DNA of 29,341 bases from Streptomyces sp. NRRL WC-3618. Its GTDB lineage: Bacteria; Actinomycetota; Actinomycetes; Streptomycetales; Streptomycetaceae. The notes beneath the pieces are model-generated. The model ran no database searches and was not told the origin of the DNA. It saw nothing but the letters and a program-made list of their open reading frames with translations. Positions 7,227 through 15,400 of the stretch are shown one piece after another. The position numbers were made by a program, and so were the translations under genes. Numbering within the stretch: position 1 is the stretch's first letter; the number at the start of each line of letters is the position of its first letter. The stretch is from positions 1 to 29,341 of the forward strand of contig NZ_LGDW01000006.1 of the NCBI RefSeq assembly GCF_001280005.1. Reading direction: 5' to 3'.

Positions 7227-8117
7227 ATGGACTTCCTTCGCCCCGCCAGCTGGGAGGAGGCGCTCGCCGCGAAGGCCGAGCACCCCACCGCTGTGCCGAT
7301 CGCGGGCGGCACCGACGTGATGGTCGAGGTCAACTTTGACCACCGCCGGCCCGAGTACCTCCTCGACCTGACCCGTATCGGAGATCTCTACGAGTGGGAG
7401 ACCGGAGAGCGCAGCGTGCGGCTCGGTGCCTCGGTCCCGTACACCAAGATCATGGAGAACCTGCGCGGCGAACTGCCGGGCCTGGCCCTCGCCTCGCACA
7501 CGGTCGCCTCCCCGCAGATCCGCAACCGGGGCGGCGTCGGCGGCAACCTCGGCACCGCCTCCCCGGCCGGTGACGCCCACCCGGCGCTCCTCGCCGCCGG
7601 AGCCGAGGTCGAGGCCGAGTCCGTACGGGGCACCCGGCTGATCCCGATCGACGACTTCTACACCGGCGTGAAGCGCAACGCGCTCGCCCCCGACGAGCTG
7701 ATCCGCGCCGTCCACATCGACAAGGCGGACGGGCCCCAGCAGTACTCCAAGGTCGGCACCCGCAACGCCATGGTCATCGCGGTCTGCGCCTTCGGACTCG
7801 CCCTGCACCCGTCGACCCGGACCGTCCGTACGGGCATCGGTTCGGCGGCGCCCACACCCGTCCGGGCGAAGGTCGCCGAGGAGTTCCTGAACGCGGCGCT
7901 CGAAGAGGGCGGCTTCTGGGACAACGGGAAGATCATCACGCCGTCGGTCGCCAAGCAGTTCGCCGACCTGTGCGCGGGCGCCTGCAACCCCATCGACGAC
8001 GTCCGGGGCACCGCGAGCTACCGCCGTCACGCGGTCGGTGTGATGGCCCGGCGCACGCTGACGTGGACCTGGGAGTCGTACCGCGGCACCGCCGCCCGCT
8101 CGGAGGGAGTCGCCTGA
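7227..8117 (+). CDS. Xanthine dehydrogenase FAD-binding subunit (296 aa)
   Basis: This is the medium (flavoprotein) subunit of a molybdenum hydroxylase. It passes electrons from the iron-sulfur subunit to FAD and then NAD. The ATG at 7227, giving MDFLRPASWEEALAAKAEHP, is the typical family start; an earlier ATG at 7176 has no ribosome site. FAD-binding motifs are PIAGGTDVMVEVNF near residue 32 and RNRGGVGGNLGTASPAGD near residue 98. The CO-dehydrogenase-type C-terminal domain follows. The stop codon overlaps the next start (TGATG), indicating translational coupling. It could belong to another xanthine/CO dehydrogenase-type hydroxylase, but the PucR and XdhC neighbours favour purine oxidation. 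Confidence 0.9.
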   Translation: MDFLRPASWEEALAAKAEHPTAVPIAGGTDVMVEVNFDHRRPEYLLDLTRIGDLYEWETGERSVRLGASVPYTKIMENLRGELPGLALASHTVASPQIRNRGGVGGNLGTASPAGDAHPALLAAGAEVEAESVRGTRLIPIDDFYTGVKRNALAPDELIRAVHIDKADGPQQYSKVGTRNAMVIAVCAFGLALHPSTRTVRTGIGSAAPTPVRAKVAEEFLNAALEEGGFWDNGKIITPSVAKQFADLCAGACNPIDDVRGTASYRRHAVGVMARRTLTWTWESYRGTAARSEGVA

Positions 8118-8704
8118 TGCGCGTCAATTTCACGGTCAACGGACGTCCGCAGGAGGCCGACGACGTGTGGGAGGGCGAGTCCCTGCTGTACGTCCTGCGG
8201 GAGCGGCTCGGTCTGCCGGGCTCCAAGAACGCCTGCGAACAGGGCGAGTGCGGATCGTGCACCGTCCGCCTCGACGGCGTACCGGTGTGCTCGTGTCTCG
8301 TCGCGGCGGGCCAGGCCGAAGGGCGCGAGGTCGTCACGGTCGAAGGACTCGCCGAGTACGCCAAACAGCGTACGGAACGCGGCAGTTGTGGAACGGCCGC
8401 CTGCGGTACGTCACTTGACGCGGCCCAGCGGTGGCAGCCCACGGGCAGCGCCGACTCGCAGACCGGCGCGGGCGTCGAACTGGCCCCCATCCAGCAGGCG
8501 TTCATCGACGCCGGAGCCGTCCAGTGCGGTTTCTGCACGCCCGGTCTGCTGGTCGCCGCCGACGAGATGCTGGAGCAGAACCCCAACCCGACCGACGCGG
8601 ACATCCGCGAGGCGCTGTCGGGCAACCTGTGCCGTTGCACGGGCTACGAGAAGATCATGGACGCGGTCCGGCTGGCGGCGGCCCGACAGGGAGAGGCGGT
8701 CTGA
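8117..8704 (+). CDS. Xanthine dehydrogenase [2Fe-2S] subunit (195 aa)
   Basis: Small electron-transfer subunit with two [2Fe-2S] clusters. The plant-ferredoxin cluster is ligated by Cys40, Cys45, Cys48 and Cys60 (C-x4-C-x2-C-x11-C). The second cluster is held by Cys137, Cys140, Cys172 and Cys174 (CGFC and CRC). Between the two domains lies a stretch of about 40 residues (82-120) with two extra cysteines (Cys91, Cys96), which makes the protein longer than the usual subunit of about 160 residues. The ATG overlaps the stop codon of the FAD subunit, with GGAGGGA upstream. The next gene starts one base after its stop, so all three are tightly coupled. Confidence 0.92.
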   Translation: MRVNFTVNGRPQEADDVWEGESLLYVLRERLGLPGSKNACEQGECGSCTVRLDGVPVCSCLVAAGQAEGREVVTVEGLAEYAKQRTERGSCGTAACGTSLDAAQRWQPTGSADSQTGAGVELAPIQQAFIDAGAVQCGFCTPGLLVAADEMLEQNPNPTDADIREALSGNLCRCTGYEKIMDAVRLAAARQGEAV

Positions 8705-8705
8705 C

Positions 8706-11105
8706 ATGCCCGGCAGGAACGCTCCCCTCGGGACCCCCACCAAGGTCACCCAGGGCTCGAAGACCAGAGGCGGCATCGGCGAGTCGACGCTCCGCCCCGA
8801 CGGCACCCTCAAGGTCACCGGTGAGTTCGCGTACTCGTCCGACATGTGGCACGAGGACATGCTCTGGGGCCAGATCCTGCGCTCCACGGTCGCCCACGCC
8901 GAGATCGTGTCCATCGACACGGCCGAGGCTCTCGCGCTGCCCGGCGTGTACGCCGTCATGACGTACGACGATCTGCCGACCGACGTGCGCACCTACGGCC
9001 TGGAGCTCCAGGACACCCCGGTCCTCGCCCACGGGAAGGTCCGCCACCACGGTGAACCGGTCGCCATCGTCGCCGCCGACCACCCGGAGACCGCGCGCCG
9101 CGCCGCCGCCAAGATCAAGGTCGAGTACCGCGACCTGCCGGTCGTCACCGACGAGGCATCCACGACCGCGCCGGACGCGATCCTCATCCACGACCACCGC
9201 ACCGACCGCCACTTCGCCCACGTCGACCACCCCAACATCGTCCACCGCCAGCCGATCGTCCGCGGCGACGTCGAGGCCGCCCGCGCCCGCGCCGACTTCG
9301 TCGTCACCGGCGAGTACACCTTCGGTATGCAGGACCAGGCGTTCCTGGGCCCGGAGTCGGGCCTCGCGGTCCCCGGCGAGGACGGCGGCGTCGACCTGTA
9401 CATCGCCACCCAGTGGCTGCACTCCGACCTGCGCCAGATCGCGCCCGTCCTCGGCCTGCCCGAGGACAAGGTCCGGATGACGCTGTCCGGTGTCGGCGGC
9501 GCGTTCGGCGGCCGCGAGGACCTGTCGATGCAGATCCACGCCTGCCTGCTCGCCCTGCGCACCGGCAAACCCGTGAAGATCGTCTACAACCGCTTCGAGT
9601 CCTTCTTCGGCCACGTACACCGCCACCCCGCCAAGCTCACCTACGAACACGGGGCCACCAAGGACGGCAAACTGACCCACCTGAAGGCGCGCATCGTCCT
9701 GGACGGCGGCGCGTACGCCTCCACCTCCGCGGCGGTCGTCGGCAACGCGGCCTCACTCGGCGCCGGCCCGTACGTCGTCGACGACGTCGAGATCGACTGC
9801 GTCGCCCTCTACACCAACAACCCGCCCTGCGGCGCGATGCGCGGCTTCGGCGCGGTCCAGGCCTGCTTCGCCTACGAGGCCCAGATGGACAAGCTCGCCG
9901 ACGCGGTGGGCATGGACCGGGTCGAGTTCCGCCGCCTCAACGCCATGGAACAGGGCACGCTCCTGCCCACCGGACAGGCCGTCGACTCCCCGGCCCCGGT
10001 CGCCGAACTCCTGCGCCGCGTCAAGGCGATGCCCCTCCCGCCGGAGCAGCAGTGGCTGACGGCGGGCGAGGCGGCGGACGTACGCCAGCTGCCGGGCGGC
10101 CTCTCCAACACCACCCACGGCGAGGGCGTCGTCCGAGGCATCGGCTACGCGGTCGGCATCAAGAACGTCGGCTTCTCCGAGGGCTTCGACGACTACTCGA
10201 CCGCCCGGGTACGGATGGAGGTGGTCGGCGGTGAGCCGGTGGCCATGGTCCACACGGCGATGGCGGAGGTGGGCCAGGGCGGGGTCACCGTGCACGCCCA
10301 GATCGCCCGCACCGAGCTGGGCGTCACCCAGGTGACGATCCGACCCGCCGACACCCAGGTCGGCTCGGCCGGTTCGACGTCCGCCTCCCGGCAGACGTAC
10401 GTCACCGGTGGCGCCGTCAAGAACTCGTGCGAGCTGGTCCGCGAGAAGGTACTGGAGATCGGGCGCCGCAAGTTCGGCTCGTACCACCCGGCGTGGGCGA
10501 CGGCGGAACTGCTGCTGGAGGGCGGCAAGGTCGTCACGGACGCCGGTGAGGTCCTCGCCGACCTGGTCGATGTCCTGGGCGAGGATTCCGTCGAGGTCGA
10601 GGCGGAGTGGCGGCACCGGCCGACCGAACCGTTCGACCTGCGCACCGGCCAGGGCTTCGGACACGTCCAGTACTCGTTCGCCGCGCACCGGGCCGTCGTC
10701 GAGGTCGACACCGAACTGGGCCTGGTGAAGGTCATCGAACTGGCCTGCGCACAGGATGTCGGCAAGGCGCTCAACCCGCTGTCGGTCGTCGGCCAGATCC
10801 AGGGCGGCACCACCCAGGGCCTCGGCATCGCCGTGATGGAGGAGATCGTCGTCGACCCGAAGACGGCCAAGGTACGCAACCCGTCCTTCACGGACTACCT
10901 GATCCCCACCATCCTCGACACCCCGACCATCCCGGTCGACGTCCTCGAACTGGCCGACGACCACGCCCCGTACGGCCTCCGAGGCGTCGGCGAGGCCCCG
11001 ACCCTGTCCTCGACCCCGGCCGTCCTGGCAGCCATCCGCGACGCGACGGGCCTGGCCCTCACAAAGACCCCGGTCCGCCCGGAACACCTCACGGGTACGG
11101 GGTAG
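8706..11105 (+). CDS. Xanthine dehydrogenase molybdopterin-binding subunit (799 aa)
   Basis: Large catalytic subunit that hydroxylates hypoxanthine or xanthine at the molybdenum cofactor. Visible motifs include GGAFGGRE (residues 264-271), the cofactor and substrate segment AMRGFGAVQ with Arg379, EVGQG near residue 521 with the cofactor-contacting Gln524, and RGVGEAP with Glu763 in the position of the family's catalytic glutamate. The length is normal for a separate large subunit. The ATG lies one base after the previous gene's stop, with an AGGCGG site inside that gene; an open frame extends further upstream but overlaps the Fe-S subunit. Substrate is inferred from gene context and conserved residues and was not measured. 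Confidence 0.92.
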   Translation: MPGRNAPLGTPTKVTQGSKTRGGIGESTLRPDGTLKVTGEFAYSSDMWHEDMLWGQILRSTVAHAEIVSIDTAEALALPGVYAVMTYDDLPTDVRTYGLELQDTPVLAHGKVRHHGEPVAIVAADHPETARRAAAKIKVEYRDLPVVTDEASTTAPDAILIHDHRTDRHFAHVDHPNIVHRQPIVRGDVEAARARADFVVTGEYTFGMQDQAFLGPESGLAVPGEDGGVDLYIATQWLHSDLRQIAPVLGLPEDKVRMTLSGVGGAFGGREDLSMQIHACLLALRTGKPVKIVYNRFESFFGHVHRHPAKLTYEHGATKDGKLTHLKARIVLDGGAYASTSAAVVGNAASLGAGPYVVDDVEIDCVALYTNNPPCGAMRGFGAVQACFAYEAQMDKLADAVGMDRVEFRRLNAMEQGTLLPTGQAVDSPAPVAELLRRVKAMPLPPEQQWLTAGEAADVRQLPGGLSNTTHGEGVVRGIGYAVGIKNVGFSEGFDDYSTARVRMEVVGGEPVAMVHTAMAEVGQGGVTVHAQIARTELGVTQVTIRPADTQVGSAGSTSASRQTYVTGGAVKNSCELVREKVLEIGRRKFGSYHPAWATAELLLEGGKVVTDAGEVLADLVDVLGEDSVEVEAEWRHRPTEPFDLRTGQGFGHVQYSFAAHRAVVEVDTELGLVKVIELACAQDVGKALNPLSVVGQIQGGTTQGLGIAVMEEIVVDPKTAKVRNPSFTDYLIPTILDTPTIPVDVLELADDHAPYGLRGVGEAPTLSSTPAVLAAIRDATGLALTKTPVRPEHLTGTG

Positions 11106-11122
11106 CCGGCCGCCGGCTCGTT

Positions 11123-11225
11123 GGCGGGTGCGGGTCCGGTGGAGACGAAAAGCACGGGGCGCAGCCCCTGCTTTTCAGGGGCGCGGGGAACTGCGCGACC
11201 AGCCCCCACCGGACCCGCACCCGCC
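11123..11225 (+). terminator. Large inverted repeat enclosing a dispersed Streptomyces repeat (copy 2)
   Basis: Two perfect 20-base arms (11123-11142 and 11206-11225) can pair. They enclose a second hairpin-prone segment with the dispersed repeat at 11176-11205, the relative of 4224-4254. The structure follows the large-subunit stop by 17 bases and precedes xdhC, so it may terminate, attenuate or stabilise the operon message. Confidence 0.6.
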
Positions 11226-11303
11226 GGCGGTTTTGTGCAGGCCCTGACAGGCAACCTCCTGGCCGGTTTCGCCCTCAGGCCTATTGAGAGAAAGGGGACC
11301 GAG

Positions 11304-12461
11304 ATGCTGGACATCGCCGAAGAACTGCACCGGTGGGTCGAGCAGGGCCGCGACTTCGCCGTGGCCACCGTGGTGGCCGTGACCGGCAGCGCCCCCCGCC
11401 GCCCCGGCGCCGCCCTCGCGGTGGACGCCGACGGCACGGCGATCGGTTCGGTCTCCGGCGGCTGCGTGGAAGGCGCGGTGTACGACCTGTGCGGGCAGGC
11501 GCTGGCAGCCGGCGAGCCGCTTCTCGAACGCTTCGGCTACAGCGACGACGACGCCTTCGCGGTCGGCCTGAGCTGCGGCGGTGTCATCGACATCCTGGTG
11601 ACGCCGGTACGGGCCTCGGCCCCCGTCCGTGAGGTGTTCGCGTCGGCTCTGGCCGCCGCCGCGAGCGGGGAGGCGACGGCCCTCGCACGGATCGTCTCCG
11701 GCCCGGCCGAATTGCTCGGCCGCGCCCTGCTCGTCGCCCCGGACGGCGCGTACGAGGGCGGCTTCGGCGCCCACCCCGAGCTGGACCGCACGGTGGCCGC
11801 CGAGGCGCGCGCCTACCTCGATGCGGGCCGCACCGGCACCCTGGTGATAGGCGAGCAGGGCTCTCGTTGCGGAGCGCCGCTCACGGTTCTGGTCGAGTCG
11901 TCCGTCCCGCCGCCCCGCATGATCGTGTTCGGCGCGATCGACTTCGCGTCGGCGCTGGCCCGCATCGGCAAGTTCCTCGGCTACCACGTGACGGTCTGCG
12001 ACGCCCGCCCGGTGTTCGCCACGCCCGCCCGTTTCCCCGAGGCGGACGAGGTCGTCGTCGAGTGGCCGCACCGGTATCTGGAGCGGACGGCCGTGGACGC
12101 CCGTACCGTCCTGTGCGTCCTCACCCACGACGCCAAGTTCGACGTCCCCCTGCTCCAGTTCGCCCTGCGGCTGCCGGTGGCGTACGTCGGCGCGATGGGC
12201 TCCCGCCGGACCCACCTGGACCGGAACGAGCGGCTGCGCGAAGTCGGGGTCACCGAGCTGGAGTTGGCACGCCTCAGGTCGCCGATCGGGCTGGACCTGG
12301 GCGCCCGTACGCCCGAGGAGACCGCCCTGTCCATCGCCTCGGAGATCGTCGCCAACCGGCGTGGCGGCAGCGGGGTCTCGCTGGCCGGGGCGCACACACC
12401 GATCCACCATGACGTCACCTCGGCGTCCGTACCGGCGGGCCGGATCGGGTCGGTGGCCTGA
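11304..12461 (+). CDS. xdhC: XdhC-family molybdenum cofactor insertion/maturation factor (385 aa)
   Basis: XdhC proteins bind the molybdenum cofactor, promote its sulfuration and deliver it to xanthine dehydrogenase. The N-terminal XdhC/CoxI domain includes VTGSAPRRPGAALAV and GGCVEGAVYDLC with Cys54, then LSCGGVIDIL with Cys91, a likely cofactor thiol region. The C-terminal Rossmann-like domain starts near residue 205 (MIVFGAIDFASALARIGKFLGYHVTVCDARPVF). GAIDFA replaces the more usual GAGHVG, a variant I associate with actinobacterial members. The ATG at 11304 follows AAAGGGGACC. It lies 198 bases after the dehydrogenase genes, beyond a large hairpin. Its stop is 13 bases from that of the convergent caspase-ATPase gene. 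Confidence 0.88.
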   Translation: MLDIAEELHRWVEQGRDFAVATVVAVTGSAPRRPGAALAVDADGTAIGSVSGGCVEGAVYDLCGQALAAGEPLLERFGYSDDDAFAVGLSCGGVIDILVTPVRASAPVREVFASALAAAASGEATALARIVSGPAELLGRALLVAPDGAYEGGFGAHPELDRTVAAEARAYLDAGRTGTLVIGEQGSRCGAPLTVLVESSVPPPRMIVFGAIDFASALARIGKFLGYHVTVCDARPVFATPARFPEADEVVVEWPHRYLERTAVDARTVLCVLTHDAKFDVPLLQFALRLPVAYVGAMGSRRTHLDRNERLREVGVTELELARLRSPIGLDLGARTPEETALSIASEIVANRRGGSGVSLAGAHTPIHHDVTSASVPAGRIGSVA

Positions 12462-12474
12462 CCGGCGGCAGACG

Positions 12475-15400
12475 TCAGGTCAACTTCGGTGGAACATAAC
12501 CGAGTTGGACTTCCTGTGTGCCCTTGCGGGTCACCAGGGCGCCGCGTCCCGGTGGCCGGCGGCTCGGTTTGACCGATTGCAGGAGGGGGCCTTCGCCGGG
12601 GTCGCCGGAGAGCAGGAGGCCCTGCGCGCCGAGTTCCCGCAACCGCTGGACGAAGGCTTCGTACTGGGATCGCCCGGCCCCGCCCGAGCTGCGCGCCAGC
12701 ACGACACGCAGGCCCAGGTCGCGGGCGAACGGGAGGAACCCCATGATCGGGGCAAGGGGGTTGCCGCTGCTGGTGGCGACCAGCTCGTAGTCGTCGACCA
12801 GCAGATACACGTCCGGGCCCGTGTACCAGCTGCGGGCGCGCAGTTGTTCGGCGGTCACCTCGGGGCCGGGCATCCGGTCGTCCAGGTAGTGGGCCACCTG
12901 CTCGATCACCTCGGCGGCGGCCGGCCCCGAAGGACAGTAACCCCGCCCGTACTCCTCGGGGACGTCCTCGTTCGGCCACCGCCGGTAACTCACCAGGTAC
13001 TCCTCGGGCACCTCACCGAGCAGCGACCGCCGGTAGTCGACCACGAGCAGGGTGGCGTCGGCCGGTGAGACCCGCGCGCAGAGCTGACGTACCAGCATCC
13101 GCAGAAACGAACTCTTGCCCGACTCGGACTCGCCGTAGACGAGGAAGAAGGGGTCGTTGGAGAAGTCGAGGAACACCGGGGCGAGGCTGGTCTCGTCAAG
13201 GCCGACGGGGACGCGGTGTCCGGGCGTATCGTCGCGGCCCGGCAGCTCGTCGAGGGTGACCAGGGCCGGGAGGGTGCGCACCGGGGGAGCTGTCGGCCCC
13301 GACCAGTTCGCGCGCACGTGGGCGACCAGCCGGGCCGTCGCCTCGCCGGTGAACTCCGTCTCGGTGTCGTCGTTCAGCCTCGGCAGGGCGGTCCGGAAGT
13401 GCAGCTTGGCGCGGGACAGACCGCTGCCGGGGACTCCCAGCGGGACGTGCACCGCCTGCCGCCGGTCGATCTCGGAGTCCATGGAGTCGCCGAGGCGCAG
13501 TTCGACCGTGCTGAGCAGCCGATCGCGCATCGCCGGGCGGACCTCTCCGTAGCGGGCCGCGCTGATCAGCAGGTGCACCCCGAAGTTGAGGCCGCGTGCG
13601 GCGATGTCGCTGATGACCGGTTCGAGCGCCTCGAAGTCGTTCCGGAGGGTGGCCCAGCCGTCGATCACGAGGAAGACGTCCGCCCAGGGCTGGTCCGGCC
13701 ACTCGCCCGCCCCGCTCCGGCGGCGGTAGGTGGAGATCGAGTCGATGCCGTGGACGTGGAAGAACTCCTCGCGCTCCGCCAGCACCCGCGCCACGTCGGC
13801 GACCGTACGCCGGACCCGGTCCGCGGCCAGCCGGGAGGTGACGCCGCCCACATGGGGCAGCCCGGCCAGGGCTTCCAGCTTTCCGCCGCCGAAGTCCAGG
13901 CAGTAGAACTGCGCGTCGGTGGGCTTGTGGGTGAGCGCGAGCGACGCGATGAGCGTCGTGATCGCGGTCGACTTGCCGGACTGCGGTCCGCCCACGACAA
14001 GTACATGGCCCTCGGTCCCGGAGAGATCCAGGGCGAGCACACCGCGCCGGTGGTGGAACGGCTCGTCGACCACCGCGAAGGGGACACTCCGCAGGGGCTG
14101 GAACGGCGGCGCGGGCGGCCCGGTTCTCCGGCCGCCCCGCCCGCCGGCCGCCCTCGCCGGCAGCAACGACTCCACCGAGGGAGACTCGCCCAACGGCGGC
14201 AGCCAGATCTGACGCGCCCGGGGTTCCGTCCCTGCCAACTGGCCGACGACGACGTCCGCCAGCGAGACGTACTCGGCGCTGTCCGCGCCCGGCAGCGCTG
14301 CGGACACGTAGGAGGCCTTGAAACGGATCAGTACGTCCGTCGTGTCGGCCTTGAGGAACCCGGCACCCGGGTCCGACGGCAGATGGTAGGCGTCGGGATA
14401 ACCCAGCACCGCACGGGACTCGGCAGCCGAGAAGGTGCGCAGCCCGATGCGGTACGACAGATGGGTAGCCAGCCCGCGCAGTCTGCCTTCCTCCAGGCGT
14501 TGCGAGGCCAGCAGCAGGTGTACGCCCAGAGCCCGGCCGACCCGGCCGACCTGAACGAACAGTTCGATGAAGTCCGGGTGCGCGACGAGGAGTTCGGAGA
14601 ACTCGTCGATCACCAGCACCAGCGTCGGCAGAGGTTCGAGGCCGTCCCGCGAGGCGCGGGCCCGCTGGTACTCATGGACGTTCGCCAGCCCGCCCGAGTC
14701 CCGCAACAGCTGCTGCCGCCGGGCCAGTTCGCCGCTGATCGCCTCCCTCAGCCGCCCCACGAGCAGCGGATCGCCCTCCAGCCCCGTGACGATCCCGGAG
14801 ATGTGGGGCAGGCCCGCTAGCGGCGCGAACGTCGCGCTGCCCTTGAAGTCGGCGAGCACGAAGGCCACTTCCTGCGCCGAATGGCGTACGGCCAGGCCCA
14901 GGACGATCGAGCGCAGCAGCTCGGACTTGCCGGAGCCGGTCGCGCCCACGCACAAGCCGTGCGGGCCCATCCCCTGGTGCGCGCTCTCCTTGAGGTCGAG
15001 GAACACCGGCTGGCCGTCCTCGCCGAGCCCGATCGGCACCCTCAGCCGGTCCTCGGGAGCCCGCCCGGCGCGCAGGGCCGCCAGATCGGGCGAGGCCGTG
15101 TTCTCGACCCCCAACAGGCCGGTGAGGACGGCTCCTTGGCGGCCGACGGGAAACTTGACGAGCGCGCCCGTACTCTCCCGGACCCGGAGCGCCGACCACC
15201 CGGCCCGTACCGATTCCGCCGTCTGCGCCAGCGACTCCCGCGCGGCCACCGGCCCCGCCCCGTCGTCGAAGCGCGGCACCGCCACCCGAAACCGCCGGCG
15301 CCGGGACAGCGCCCAGCCGACCGCGACCCCCGACGCCAGCGCCGGATCGAAGAAGGACTCCTCCGGTTCGTCCAGGGCGAGTTCGAGCCGGGTTCCCAGC

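Noticed and set aside
8655..11087. Long antisense open frames over the dehydrogenase genes and xdhC
   Set aside because: Shadow frames caused by codon bias, with Gly/Arg/Asp-rich low-complexity products.
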